Notes: generated by a model not told the origin, from the sequence alone. 64,000 nucleotides of DNA from Flavobacteriaceae bacterium PS02334 (GCA_029959295.1 JASCOH010000004.1:331762-395761); one strand, 5' to 3'. Counted from the first letter of the stretch, positions 34,875 through 43,835 are shown. Numbers and translations are program-made.

Positions 34875-36812
34875 ATGAAAAAAATTTATTTTCTCAAGCC
34901 TTTGGCTAATTTTATAGCTATTGGTTTACTAATCATGTCGTTAAGTCGGCTCATTCTATTTTTTATTTATAGGGAAAGAATAGTTGAAACGGAGAATTTC
35001 TGGTACATTTTTCCAATCGGAATTCGATTTGACTTAATAATTCTATGCTATTTATCTTTTCTTCCGGCATTTTTAATCTGTGTTTTGCCCAACAAATTCC
35101 TCTTTAATATTAAAAAATTTCTTCACGTTTACTTTTTGTTCTTCCTTTTCATCATTCTTTTGATGGAATTAGCAACGCCAGATTTCGTCAGGCAATATGA
35201 TACGCGACCAAATAGATTATTTTTAGATTATCTTATTTATCCAAAGGAAGTCATGGGAACTTTATTGAAAAGCTATCTTACTTCAATGATAATAACAGTC
35301 ATTTTGTTAGGAGCCGGACTTTACTTCGGATATAAAAAGGGAAAGAAATTATTTTATCCAACAGAAGAAAAATACAGCACAAAGCTTATTTTATTCCCTC
35401 TGGTGGCTTTTTTCTTGTTTTTCGGAGCAAGATCAAGTTTGACTTCAAAACGCCCTATAAACTCAAGCAATGCGGTTTTTTCTACTGATCAGCTTACTAA
35501 TAATTTAGGTCTTAATTCCACTTACACCGTTTTGTATGCAGCTTATTCTTTGAAAAATGAGCACAGTGCTTCAGAAATGTATGGAAATATGGAAGAGAAG
35601 GAAGCTTTTGAAAGAGTAAAAAAATACATGACAGCTTCTCCAGAAGATTTTACTGATTCGAATTTGCCGACTTTGCACACTCAAAATCCAGATTCTTTAA
35701 GAGAAAAACCTTTGAATCTTGTAATCTTTTTGCAAGAAAGTTTAGGCGCTGAATATGTCGGAAGCTTAGGCGGAAAACCACTGACTCCAAATTTCGACCA
35801 ATTGACAAACGATGGCTTATTATTTACCAATTTATATTCAACAGGAACCCGAAGCGTTCGCGGTATTGAAGCCGTAGTAACCGGATTTTTGCCTTCGCCA
35901 TCAGAAAGCGTAGTGAAAATGAGCAACTCCCAAACCGGATTTTTTACATTGGCAGAATTGCTTAAAAATCAAGGATATGACACCAGTTTTATCTACGGAG
36001 GAAGTGCCAATTTCGATAATATGGGTTCTTTTTTCAACGGAAATGGTTTTGAAAACATTATCGATGAAGAAGAATTTGATAACGACGGAAAAAAATATGC
36101 TTTCAAAGGAACTTGGGGTTATTCAGATGAAGATTTAGTCGTAAAAGCCAATGAATATTTTAAGTCACAAAAAGGAAAGCCTTTCTTTTCACTGATGTTT
36201 TCTACGTCAAATCACGAGCCATTTGAATTTCCTGATGGAAGAATCAAGTTGCATGATAAAAAGAAAAATACTGTAAATAATGCGATGAAATATGCTGATT
36301 TTTCTATTGGTAAATTCTTCGAAATGGCGAAAAAAGAAGACTATTTCAAGAACACGATTTTCATCGTAATTGCCGATCACAATACAAGAACTTACGGAAA
36401 ACATTTAGTTCCGATAAAAAAGTTCAGGATTCCGGCTTTGATAATTGGTCCGAATGTTCCAAAAGGGGAGAAGTATGATAAATTAAGCAGTCAGATTGAT
36501 ATTCCGCCAACATTATTGAGCATGATCGGAATGAAAGTGGAGACGCCAATGCCTGGAAGAAATATCAAGGATATCAAATCAGGCACAAAAGGAAGATCGA
36601 TTATGCAATTTAATGAAATTAATGCTTTCAGGGTTGATAATCAAGTTGTTATTATGCAACCAAAATTGAAACCACTACAGTTTAAAATTGAAAATGATTC
36701 AGTTTTAACGCCGGTAAAATTAGACGAAGAGTTAGCAAAAGATGCTTTGGCTCATGTTATTGCTGCCGGAAATTTATACAAACAATCAAAATATAAGCTG
36801 AAAACCAAATAA
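34875..36812 (+). CDS. LTA synthase family protein (sulfatase-fold phosphotransferase)
   Basis: A 645-residue protein: five membrane helices over about 1-190, then an extracytoplasmic sulfatase-fold domain (about 275-570). Seen: VIFLQESLGAEYVG with a metal-site Glu, STGTRSVRGIEAVVTGFLPSP with the likely Thr nucleophile, FIYGGSANFDNMG, STSNHEPFE and VIADHNTRTYG with metal ligands. Gram-positive LtaS makes polyglycerolphosphate; Gram-negative relatives add phospho-alcohol groups to envelope glycans. The exact role here is not known. It has its own -7 box and ends convergent with folB. Confidence 0.86.
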   Translation: MKKIYFLKPLANFIAIGLLIMSLSRLILFFIYRERIVETENFWYIFPIGIRFDLIILCYLSFLPAFLICVLPNKFLFNIKKFLHVYFLFFLFIILLMELATPDFVRQYDTRPNRLFLDYLIYPKEVMGTLLKSYLTSMIITVILLGAGLYFGYKKGKKLFYPTEEKYSTKLILFPLVAFFLFFGARSSLTSKRPINSSNAVFSTDQLTNNLGLNSTYTVLYAAYSLKNEHSASEMYGNMEEKEAFERVKKYMTASPEDFTDSNLPTLHTQNPDSLREKPLNLVIFLQESLGAEYVGSLGGKPLTPNFDQLTNDGLLFTNLYSTGTRSVRGIEAVVTGFLPSPSESVVKMSNSQTGFFTLAELLKNQGYDTSFIYGGSANFDNMGSFFNGNGFENIIDEEEFDNDGKKYAFKGTWGYSDEDLVVKANEYFKSQKGKPFFSLMFSTSNHEPFEFPDGRIKLHDKKKNTVNNAMKYADFSIGKFFEMAKKEDYFKNTIFIVIADHNTRTYGKHLVPIKKFRIPALIIGPNVPKGEKYDKLSSQIDIPPTLLSMIGMKVETPMPGRNIKDIKSGTKGRSIMQFNEINAFRVDNQVVIMQPKLKPLQFKIENDSVLTPVKLDEELAKDALAHVIAAGNLYKQSKYKLKTK

Positions 36813-36828
36813 TTTTCAGCCTATAAAA

Positions 36829-37188
36829 TTAAGATCTATATTCCTCTATTTGGATGGTGACTGCCTCAACGTCGCCTCCAATTGGAGGATTTATTTTTGA
36901 TACGGCAACTATAATTCTTGAAACTGAAGCTATTTCCCTGAAAACTCTTTGCACAATTCGATGCGCCACATGTTCCAATAATTTTGAACGGATGGCCATT
37001 TCTTCTTCCACAATTTTATTCAAATGAACATAATCCACAGTGTCTTCCAATTCGTCAGTTTCCATAGATTTTCGCATATCTGCTTTGATTTCTAAGTCTA
37101 CAGAATAATCAGAACCAATTTTTCCTTCTTCGACTAGACAGCCGTGATAAGAAAAAGTTCTGATGTTTTTTAATTTTATGATTCCCAT
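36829..37188 (-). CDS. folB: Dihydroneopterin aldolase
   Basis: A 119-residue FolB-type tunnelling-fold enzyme of folate synthesis, turning dihydroneopterin into 6-hydroxymethyl-dihydropterin and glycolaldehyde. The N-terminus MGIIKLKNIRTFSYHGCLVEEGKIG has the usual F-Y/H-G segment and conserved Glu; the catalytic Lys lies in VAVSKINPPIGGDVE. An in-frame ATG at 37212 would add eight residues but the start at 37188 fits the family better. It is divergent from glnS. Confidence 0.88.
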   Translation of the reverse strand: MGIIKLKNIRTFSYHGCLVEEGKIGSDYSVDLEIKADMRKSMETDELEDTVDYVHLNKIVEEEMAIRSKLLEHVAHRIVQRVFREIASVSRIIVAVSKINPPIGGDVEAVTIQIEEYRS

Positions 37189-37269
37189 TTTGCGTAAAAC
37201 TTTAAATTCCAACGTTTAAAGATTATTGATAGTTGCTAACTTTAAACCTTAAACCTTGAACCTTTTTTT

Positions 37270-37277
37270 TATATTTG
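37270..37277 (+). promoter_or_regulatory. -7 box of glnS
   Basis: TATATTTG fits the consensus. It covers the TTG at 37275 that would otherwise be an early in-frame start, so the ATG at 37296 is chosen. Confidence 0.6.
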
Positions 37278-37295
37278 CTAAAATTAAGAAAAAGT

Positions 37296-39389
37296 ATGGC
37301 ATCAGAAGAAAAAGCACTGAATTTTATTGAGCAGATCATTGAAGAAGACATCAAAAATGGCTTGTCTCAACAGAAATTACGTTTTCGTTTTCCACCAGAA
37401 CCAAACGGTTATTTGCACATCGGGCACGCCAGTTCGATTGCATTAAATTTTGGTTTGGGTATTGATTATCAAGCTCCTGTAAATTTACGTTTTGACGATA
37501 CGAATCCTGAAAAAGAAGAGCAGGAATTTGTGGACGCGATCAAACGTGACGTGGAATGGCTTGGATATCAGTGGGAAAGCGAATGTTATGCTTCTGATTA
37601 TTTCCAGCAATTGTATGATTGGGCGGTTGAATTTATCAAAAAAGATAAAGCGTATGTTGACAGCCAAACTTCTGAAGCAATGGCCGAGCAAAAAGGAACG
37701 CCAACAACGCCAGGAACCGATTCACCTTACAGAAATCGTTCTGTGGAAGAAAACCTAGATTTATTCGAAAGAATGAAAAATGGCGAATTCCCAGAAGGAA
37801 CACATATTTTGCGCGCTAAAATTGATATGAAATCGACTAATATGTTGATGCGTGATCCAATTATGTACCGAATTTTGCACAAAGATCATCACAGAACCGG
37901 AAGCGATTGGAAAATTTATCCAATGTATGACTGGGCTCACGGTGAAAGCGATTATCTGGAAGGCATTTCACACTCCTTTTGTACGCTTGAATTTTTGCCT
38001 CATAGAGAATTATACGATTGGTTTTTAGACCAAATTTATGATGATAAAAAGATTCGTCCGAAGCAAAGAGAATTTGCAAGACGTAATCTTTCGCACACGG
38101 TTGTAAGCAAGAGAAAATTACAGCAATTGGTTAAGGAAAAGCACGTTACAGGTTGGGATGATCCAAGAATGTCAACCATTTCTGGATTGAGGAGACGCGG
38201 TTATACGGCGAATTCTTTGCGTAATTTTGCCAATACCATCGGGATTGCAAAACGTGATAACTTGATTGATGTTTCGGTTTTGGAATTCTGCATTCGGGAA
38301 GATTTGAACAAAACGGCGCCAAGAGTTATGGCTGTTTTAGACCCGGTGAAAGTCGTGATTACCAATTATTCTGAAGGAAAAGAGGAGTGGCTTGACGCTG
38401 AAAACAATCAAGAAGATGAAAATGCTGGTTTCAGAAAAGTACCTTTTTCTAGAGAAATTTATATTGAAAGAGAAGACTTTTTAGAAGAAGCAACGGGTAA
38501 GTTTTTCCGATTGACTTTAGGCAAAGAAGTGCGCTTAAAAAATGCGTATATCATTAAAGGAGAAAGTGTTATAAAAGATACGGAAGGAAATATTACTCAA
38601 ATTCATGTAACTTATGACACCGATAGTTTAAGCGGCAGCGGGACGGAAGCAAGCCAAAGAAAAGTATCTGGGACATTGCACTGGGTTTCGATTTCACACG
38701 CAATTGAAGCTGAAATTCGTTTGTATGACCGCCTTTTCAACGATGAATCGCCTGACACGCACAAAGGAAAAGATTTCTTGGAATTTGTGAATCCGAATTC
38801 ATTGCAGGTGATTACTGGATATTTGGAACCGAGCTTGAAAGACGCTAAAGTTGAAGATAAATTCCAGTTTCAAAGATTGGGTTATTTTACTGTAGATAAG
38901 GATTCTACGGCAGAAAAATTAGTTATCAACAGAACGGTTGCTTTAAAAGATACTTGGGAAGAAAAAGGCAAAAAAGAGGAAAACATTATTAATAATTCTT
39001 TGAAGGAAATCAATAAATATTTCAAAGTTGGAACAGATGAAGAGCGAAACGCAGTTGAAAAATCAATAGGCGAGGAGCTTAAAAACGTTTCTAATTTCAG
39101 CTTGTTGCAAAACACTTTGAAGAAGAATATCAACAATAATAAGAGTTCGTTGTTGTTTTCAAATTTCCTTTTGAAATATTCAAATTTGAAAACTTCGGAT
39201 ATTGAGACAGAAACATTGCATAAATTATATTCAATGTCGTTGAAAAGCGAATCGCCGTTTGTGCGTTTTGAAGTGATTCAGAATTTGAAGAAAGATGAAA
39301 TTAGTTTTGGAGAATTTTCTGTTCAACTTTCAGATTTGAAAAATTCAGAGAAAAGTGAATTGGTTTTGGAAGTTTTGAAGGATTTGTAA
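37296..39389 (+). CDS. glnS: Glutamine--tRNA ligase with long C-terminal extension
   Basis: A 697-residue class I aminoacyl-tRNA synthetase. LRFRFPPEPNGYLHIGHASS holds the HIGH motif; VVSKRKL is the usual GlnRS form of KMSKS; DDTNPEKE and RDPIMYRI are typical. The anticodon-binding beta-barrels run to about 550. A further 140 residues, Lys/Asn/Ser-rich and helical, extend beyond the usual 550-residue bacterial length; they may correspond to a degenerate YqeY/GatB-like tail seen in some GlnRS. The gene stands alone with its own -7 box. Confidence 0.94.
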   Translation: MASEEKALNFIEQIIEEDIKNGLSQQKLRFRFPPEPNGYLHIGHASSIALNFGLGIDYQAPVNLRFDDTNPEKEEQEFVDAIKRDVEWLGYQWESECYASDYFQQLYDWAVEFIKKDKAYVDSQTSEAMAEQKGTPTTPGTDSPYRNRSVEENLDLFERMKNGEFPEGTHILRAKIDMKSTNMLMRDPIMYRILHKDHHRTGSDWKIYPMYDWAHGESDYLEGISHSFCTLEFLPHRELYDWFLDQIYDDKKIRPKQREFARRNLSHTVVSKRKLQQLVKEKHVTGWDDPRMSTISGLRRRGYTANSLRNFANTIGIAKRDNLIDVSVLEFCIREDLNKTAPRVMAVLDPVKVVITNYSEGKEEWLDAENNQEDENAGFRKVPFSREIYIEREDFLEEATGKFFRLTLGKEVRLKNAYIIKGESVIKDTEGNITQIHVTYDTDSLSGSGTEASQRKVSGTLHWVSISHAIEAEIRLYDRLFNDESPDTHKGKDFLEFVNPNSLQVITGYLEPSLKDAKVEDKFQFQRLGYFTVDKDSTAEKLVINRTVALKDTWEEKGKKEENIINNSLKEINKYFKVGTDEERNAVEKSIGEELKNVSNFSLLQNTLKKNINNNKSSLLFSNFLLKYSNLKTSDIETETLHKLYSMSLKSESPFVRFEVIQNLKKDEISFGEFSVQLSDLKNSEKSELVLEVLKDL

Positions 39390-39466
39390 AATTTAAACGC
39401 AAAGAGCACAAAGTTTTTCAGCAAAGTTTTTCAGCGGATGTAATAAAAAAGTTCATCTGCGTAAAC

Positions 39467-39540
39467 TTGTCATTCCGACGAAGGAGGAATCTCATCAAAA
39501 CTGATTTCTAGTGAAGATTCCTCCTTCGTCGGAATGACAA
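39467..39540. repeat. Dispersed palindromic repeat, copy 1
   Basis: Perfect 26-bp inverted repeat with arms 39467-39492 and 39515-39540 (core CCGACGAAGGAGGAAT) and a 22-base loop. The left arm is identical over all 26 bases to copy 2 at 42079-42104. Both copies are intergenic, and both loops differ, the pattern of a REP/MITE-like mobile palindrome rather than a gene-specific terminator. Confidence 0.9.
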
Positions 39541-39563
39541 AACATTTGATAGATTTTATATAT

Positions 39564-39592
39564 GAAAAGCTTCTGGTTATGGAAGCTTTTTC
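39564..39592 (+). terminator. Hairpin followed by T run
   Basis: GAAAAGCTTC (39564-39573) pairs with GAAGCTTTTTC beginning at 39582, loop of 8, then T-rich sequence. It could be a late terminator for glnS, but lies 175 bases after the stop. Confidence 0.45.
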
Positions 39593-39720
39593 TATTATTG
39601 TTAATTTCTATTGGAATTTATTTTTATATAGTTTTTTGTAATTAAAATCAGCTTTCATAATTTGTTTTTAAGGCAATTTCAAGATTCTTTAATGGTAATT
39701 TATGGTCTAAATACTTATGT

Positions 39721-39741
39721 TTTCTTAAATCGCTTTATTTG
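39721..39741 (+). repeat. 21-bp intergenic repeat, copy 1
   Basis: Identical over 21 bases (core TTAAATCGCTTTATTT) to 51534-51554. Both lie on the plus strand in gene-free sequence, about 240 and 160 bases upstream of the next gene. Purpose unknown; a regulator site or fragment of a repeat is possible. Confidence 0.6.
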
Positions 39742-39981
39742 CGTTTTTTGCTTGACAAAGTAGATAAGTGTTTAAAAGAAGCCTTAAAGATTGAAATTCT
39801 AACCCTGATGCTTGAAATTATCCTTTTTTATTTTCAAAAAAGATAATTCATGCAGCAGGAACATGATTTAAAAAATTCGGAAGTTTGGTTCATAAACTTA
39901 AAAATACTTTAACTGGTCATTAACACGTAAATGTTAAATTTAAATGTAACTTTAAATTATTAACCAAAAAACAATATAGTT

Positions 39982-40311
39982 ATGTCAAAAGGAAATGCAA
40001 TTATCGGAATTTTAGCTGGAGCAGCAATTGGAGCAGCAGTAGGAGTTTTATTCGCACCGGACAAAGGTGAGAAAACTAGAAAAAAAATAAAAGATGGTTT
40101 TGATACTCAAAAAGACGAGCTTCAAAACAAATTTGATAAATTGTCAGAGCAGGTGAAAAGCAAATTTTCAAAAGCTAAAGTTGATTTAGAGACTGGTTTT
40201 GATGATTTAGTAGCAAATGCACAAGACACGAAAGAGGATGTGATTGCGGCTTTAGAGAAAAAACTTACTGACTTGAAAGCTCAGGCGCAAGCTGCAACTG
40301 ACAAAAAATAA
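39982..40311 (+). CDS. YtxH domain protein
   Basis: A 109-residue protein with a Gly/Ala-rich membrane segment (about 6-26, GILAGAAIGAAVGVLFAPDKG) followed by KGEKTRKKIKDGF, the YtxH signature, and a long charged helix. YtxH-type proteins are often stress-induced membrane proteins; function is unknown. It starts a three-gene rightward unit with a holin-X-like protein and a small hydrophobic protein. Confidence 0.86.
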   Translation: MSKGNAIIGILAGAAIGAAVGVLFAPDKGEKTRKKIKDGFDTQKDELQNKFDKLSEQVKSKFSKAKVDLETGFDDLVANAQDTKEDVIAALEKKLTDLKAQAQAATDKK

Positions 40312-40323
40312 AAACCAGGCTTT

Positions 40324-40677
40324 ATGGCATTTGAAAAAATAAAAGAAAACACCGACGAATTGCAAGACAGAGCCAAAGAGTTTTTAGATGCAAATATTGC
40401 ATATTATAAACTTTATGGTTTCAAGATTGCAATGAAATCAACAACATTGATGCTTAAATTATTTTTATTGGGCATTATGCTGGTGATTGTAACCCTATTT
40501 TTTTCGATTGCTTTGGCGCTGGCGATTGGATATGGTCTTGACAATTTTGCATATGGATTTTTAATTGTGGGAGGAATTTATTTCGTTCTGGCGATTTTAG
40601 TCTATTATGTTCAAGATAAGATTGTTGAAGGTCCGATTTTGAGAACTTTCTCTAAGATGCTTTTCAAAAAATATTAA
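40324..40677 (+). CDS. Phage-holin-family-like (holin-X/YqjE-type) membrane protein
   Basis: A 117-residue protein: amphipathic N-terminal helix (about 1-45), then two membrane helices (about 46-70 and 76-98) and a short basic tail. This layout matches the holin-X/YqjE group, chromosomal proteins often found beside YtxH or DUF883 proteins and unrelated to phage lysis in most cases. It lies 12 bases after the YtxH gene. Confidence 0.65.
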   Translation: MAFEKIKENTDELQDRAKEFLDANIAYYKLYGFKIAMKSTTLMLKLFLLGIMLVIVTLFFSIALALAIGYGLDNFAYGFLIVGGIYFVLAILVYYVQDKIVEGPILRTFSKMLFKKY

Positions 40678-40687
40678 AAATACAGTT

Positions 40688-40933
40688 ATGGAAATTACAA
40701 AAACGTATTCTTCGTATGAAGAGATCAATAGAGAACTGCAGATTCTTAAAGTTGAAAAAGATTTGGCTTATGAAAAAATGCATTTGAGTTTCACTGAAAC
40801 CAAAGACAGTTTTACCGCCAAAAACATTGTTGGAACGGTTCCTGGAATTGCCCTGAATATTATCGGCGCTTTGTCCGGACCTTTAAAGAATGTGGGAATA
40901 GCTTATCTGACGAAAAAGATTTTTCGTTTATAG
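40688..40933 (+). CDS. Small uncharacterised protein (DUF6327-like), third gene of the YtxH unit
   Basis: An 81-residue protein starting MEITKTYSSYEEINRELQIL, with a helical, charged first half and a hydrophobic C-terminal segment (about 50-75). It resembles the small DUF6327-type partner found after YtxH and holin-X-like genes in Flavobacteria (recalled, not verified). Ten bases separate it from the previous gene, and a strong terminator follows. Confidence 0.6.
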   Translation: MEITKTYSSYEEINRELQILKVEKDLAYEKMHLSFTETKDSFTAKNIVGTVPGIALNIIGALSGPLKNVGIAYLTKKIFRL

Positions 40934-40937
40934 AAAC

Positions 40938-40966
40938 AAAAAAGAGGCTTTTAAGGCCTCTTTTTT
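40938..40966. terminator. Bidirectional terminator
   Basis: AAAAAAGAGGC (40938-40948) and GCCTCTTTTTT (40956-40966), perfect 11-bp stem, 7-base loop. It ends the rightward YtxH unit and can also serve the leftward SPFH gene that stops at 40974. Confidence 0.9.
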
Positions 40967-40973
40967 TTATTTG

Positions 40974-41993
40974 TTACACTAAGTCAGTATCTTCTGGATT
41001 TTCTTTATCTCGTGCTTTTGATTGCTCTGATTGGTTAAAGTCAGTCATGCTTCGTTTCACGTCTTGTCCAGAATCTTTCTTCTTTTGATAGCGTTTCATT
41101 GATTCGCCCACTTGATTAGAAGCCGTGAACGAGGCAACCATGTTATTTAGCATATCACTTCCGGCTTGGGGAGAATTAGGCAAAAGAATTAGATTAGAAT
41201 TCGCGTCAGCACCAATAGCTTGAAGTGTATCATAATGTTGAGTAACCACAATCAAAGCAGAAGCTTCTTGAGAATTAATTCCGACTTTATTCAGAATATC
41301 AACACTTTCTACCAAACCTCTTGCAATTTCACGTCTTTGATCGGCAATACCTTGACCTTGCAATCTTTTACTTTCAGCTTCGGCTTTTGCTTTTGCTACA
41401 ATTCTGATTCGTCCAGCTTCTGCTTCGTATTCGGCAGCAGATTTTTCTCTATCAGCAGCATTAATTCGGTTCATCGCATTTTTAACTTGAATATCTGGAT
41501 CAATATCTGTGATCAAAGTATTGATGATATCGTATCCATAAGTAGTCATCGCTTCGTTTAATTCTCGTTTTACCGCAATGGCAATATCATCTTTTCTTTC
41601 AAAAACATCGTCTAATTTCAGCTTCGGAACTTCGGCACGAACTACGTCAAAAACATAAGAAGTGATTTGGTCGTGAGGATATTCTAGTTTGTAAAAAGCT
41701 TCATAAACTTTATCTTGAATCACTTTAAACTGAACCGAAACCTTCATTTTCACAAACACATTTTCCTTGGTTTTTGTTTCAATGATAACGTCAAGCTGTT
41801 GAATTTTCAAATTTATTTTTCCTGCGATTTTATCCATAACCGGAATTTTCAATTGCAATCCGGATTGGCGGATGCTTTGAAATTTCCCAAAACGTTCCAC
41901 GATGGCAGAAGTCTGCTGTTTTACCGTAAAGAAAGACGATAAGAAGATAAATAAGGCGAAGAATAAAATTACATACAAAGGAATGTTGTCCAT
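40974..41993 (-). CDS. SPFH/Band 7 family protein (QmcA/stomatin-like)
   Basis: A 339-residue protein with one N-terminal membrane helix (about 5-23) and then a Band 7 domain: FFTVKQQTSAIVERFGKFQSI, GLQLKIPVMDKI, LDVIIETKTKENVFV and YGYDIINTLITDIDPD. A long Ala/Glu/Arg-rich coiled coil (about 180-230) follows, then a hydrophilic tail. Such proteins form oligomeric membrane scaffolds and often regulate membrane proteases such as FtsH. No NfeD-type partner is adjacent. Confidence 0.9.
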   Translation of the reverse strand: MDNIPLYVILFFALFIFLSSFFTVKQQTSAIVERFGKFQSIRQSGLQLKIPVMDKIAGKINLKIQQLDVIIETKTKENVFVKMKVSVQFKVIQDKVYEAFYKLEYPHDQITSYVFDVVRAEVPKLKLDDVFERKDDIAIAVKRELNEAMTTYGYDIINTLITDIDPDIQVKNAMNRINAADREKSAAEYEAEAGRIRIVAKAKAEAESKRLQGQGIADQRREIARGLVESVDILNKVGINSQEASALIVVTQHYDTLQAIGADANSNLILLPNSPQAGSDMLNNMVASFTASNQVGESMKRYQKKKDSGQDVKRSMTDFNQSEQSKARDKENPEDTDLV

Positions 41994-42030
41994 AATACAG
42001 TGTGTTTAAAAGTTAATTCGGTTAAGATAT

Positions 42031-42058
42031 AAAAAAAGCCTCTCATTAAGAAAGGCTT
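42031..42058 (-). terminator. Terminator of gltX
   Basis: On the minus strand, AAGCCT...AGGCTT hairpin (arms near 42037-42042 and 42053-42058) followed by a T run at 42036-42031. It lies after the palindromic repeat that follows gltX. Confidence 0.65.
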
Positions 42059-42078
42059 AGTAATTTATTTATGTAATC

Positions 42079-42151
42079 TTGTCATTCCGACGAAGGAGGA
42101 ATCTTTGTAGGTTTTTGTTTTACTGAGATTGCTCCTTCGTCGGAATGACAA
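42079..42151. repeat. Dispersed palindromic repeat, copy 2
   Basis: Arms 42079-42104 and 42126-42151 pair over 26 bases with one mismatch; loop 21 bases. The left arm is identical to that of copy 1 at 39467. It lies between the gltX stop and the gltX terminator. Confidence 0.9.
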
Positions 42152-42159
42152 AAATGAAA

Positions 42160-43674
42160 TTATTTCAAAGTTTCAATTGCTTTATTAATTCTGGTAATCG
42201 TTTCTTCTTTTCCAATAATGCTGATAATATCGAATAGGTGAGGGCCCTTCAAAGATCCAACCAAACTTAATCGCAAAGGTTGCATGATTTTCCCCATTCC
42301 GATTTCGTTTTCTGTCATCCAAGCTTTCACCGTGTTTTCCACATTTTCTGTAGAAAAATCTAAAGTGTTTTTTAAGACTTCAATTAACCTTTTCATTAAT
42401 TCAGAAGTGTCTTCTTTCCAGTTTTTTGCCGCTTTTTCATCATAAGAAGTCGGCGCCACAAAAAAGAAATCTGATAAATCCCAAAGCTCAGAAGCAAATG
42501 TAGCGCGTTCCTTAACCAAACGAACAATCTCTGTCACAGTTTCAATTGGTCTGTTAATTCCTTTTTCTAGCAACATATGTGAAAGCTGTTGCGCCAAAAC
42601 TTCGTTATCTGCTCTTTGGAAATAGTGATGGTTAAACCATTTGTTTTTCTCCGGGTCAAATTTAGCTCCAGCTTTATGAACTCTTCCCAAATCGAAAATA
42701 GTCACTAATTCGTCAAGTGTAAACAATTCTTGATCTGTTCCTGAACTCCAACCTAATAACGCCAAGAAGTTGATAACCGCTTCTGGCATAAATCCTTTTT
42801 CTCTATATCCTGAAGAAGTTTCACCAGATTTTGGATCTTTCCATTCCAAAGGAAATACAGGAAATCCGAGTTTGTCTCCGTCTCTCTTAGACAGTTTTCC
42901 GTTTCCAACAGGTTTTAAAATCAATGGCAAATGTGCGAATTCCGGAGCTTCCCAATTAAAAGCTCTGTATAATAAAACGTGCAAAGGCATGGAAGGAAGC
43001 CATTCTTCACCACGAATTACGTGCGAAGTTTCCATCAAATGGTCGTCAACAATATTGGCCAAATGATACGTCGGCATCCCGTCGCTTTTAAACAAAACTT
43101 TATCGTCTAAAAGATTGGTGTCAAATTTCACATCGCCACGAATCATATCTTTCAATTGCAAAATCTCGCCAACCGGAGTTTTAAAACGAATTACATAGTC
43201 TTCTCCAGCCAAAATCCTTTTGGCTGTTGTTGCTACATCATTCGTCAAAGAATTGTCTAATTGTTCGCGATTGCTGTGATTGTAGATAAATGTTTTTCCG
43301 TTTTCTTCATCCATTTTACGTAATTTATCCAAGTCTTCTGCTGAGTCAAAAGCATAATAAGCCCAACCTGAATTAATCAACTGATCAGCATATTCTTTGT
43401 ACAAATTTTTTCTTTCGCTCTGACGGTAAGGACCAAACTTTTCGTTTTTCCCAACGGTTTCATCAGGAGCAATTCCGAGCCATTCAAGGGCTTCCAAGAT
43501 ATATTGTTCAGCTCCAGGAACAAAACGGTTTTGGTCAGTGTCTTCCACACGAAGATAGAAAACGCCACCGTGTTTTTTAGCAAATAAATAATTGAAAAGG
43601 GCAGTTCTCACGCCACCAATATGCAAAGGTCCAGTCGGACTTGGGGCAAAACGAACACGAATCGGTTTTGACAT
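42160..43674 (-). CDS. gltX: Glutamate--tRNA ligase
   Basis: A 504-residue class I synthetase from MSKPIRVRFAPSPTGPLHIGG (HIGH motif) through KLSKRDG (KMSKS) to the C-terminal anticodon-binding domain. An earlier in-frame ATG at 43713 is rejected because a consensus TATCTTTG promoter box (43700-43693) lies between it and the family start. Its presence with GlnRS indicates direct Gln-tRNA charging in this organism. Confidence 0.95.
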   Translation of the reverse strand: MSKPIRVRFAPSPTGPLHIGGVRTALFNYLFAKKHGGVFYLRVEDTDQNRFVPGAEQYILEALEWLGIAPDETVGKNEKFGPYRQSERKNLYKEYADQLINSGWAYYAFDSAEDLDKLRKMDEENGKTFIYNHSNREQLDNSLTNDVATTAKRILAGEDYVIRFKTPVGEILQLKDMIRGDVKFDTNLLDDKVLFKSDGMPTYHLANIVDDHLMETSHVIRGEEWLPSMPLHVLLYRAFNWEAPEFAHLPLILKPVGNGKLSKRDGDKLGFPVFPLEWKDPKSGETSSGYREKGFMPEAVINFLALLGWSSGTDQELFTLDELVTIFDLGRVHKAGAKFDPEKNKWFNHHYFQRADNEVLAQQLSHMLLEKGINRPIETVTEIVRLVKERATFASELWDLSDFFFVAPTSYDEKAAKNWKEDTSELMKRLIEVLKNTLDFSTENVENTVKAWMTENEIGMGKIMQPLRLSLVGSLKGPHLFDIISIIGKEETITRINKAIETLK

Positions 43675-43692
43675 TTTGAATAAATTTTTAGG

Positions 43693-43700
43693 CAAAGATA
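43693..43700 (-). promoter_or_regulatory. -7 box of gltX
   Basis: The minus strand reads TATCTTTG, exact to TAnnTTTG, about 19 bases before the chosen start at 43674. Confidence 0.6.
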
Positions 43701-43835
43701 CGATTTTAGGCAAAAGGCGTTAGCCAAAAGGCAAAAGTTCAAAACTTTGAGCAGAAAAAACTCTTGCCATTTGCCTATTTTCTAGTAAACTAAAAATGAC
43801 TACTTTTATCGGTTATAAAGAAACCATACACGATT

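Larger units (their letters stand above)
39390..39981. other. Long intergenic region with several small repeats
   Basis: About 590 bases without a gene. It begins with an AACGCAAAG-type spacer and two TTTTTCAGC copies (39414, 39426), then the 26-bp palindrome (39467-39540), a hairpin at 39564-39592 and a 21-bp sequence at 39721-39741 repeated near 51.5 kb. No consensus TAnnTTTG box was found before the YtxH gene, which may therefore use a different sigma factor. Confidence 0.6.

Noticed and set aside
37275-37295. glnS start at TTG 37275
   Set aside because: It falls in the TATATTTG box; the ATG at 37296 is normal.
39564-39592. Third copy of the dispersed palindrome
   Set aside because: Its stem sequence is unrelated to the 26-bp arms; it is an ordinary short hairpin.
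40324-40677. Phage holin or prophage remnant
   Set aside because: No endolysin or other phage gene nearby; the YtxH-holin-X-small-protein set is a chromosomal stress-type operon.
43675-43713. gltX start 13 codons upstream
   Set aside because: A TATCTTTG box lies in this stretch; the family start is MSKPIRVRFAPSPTG at 43674.
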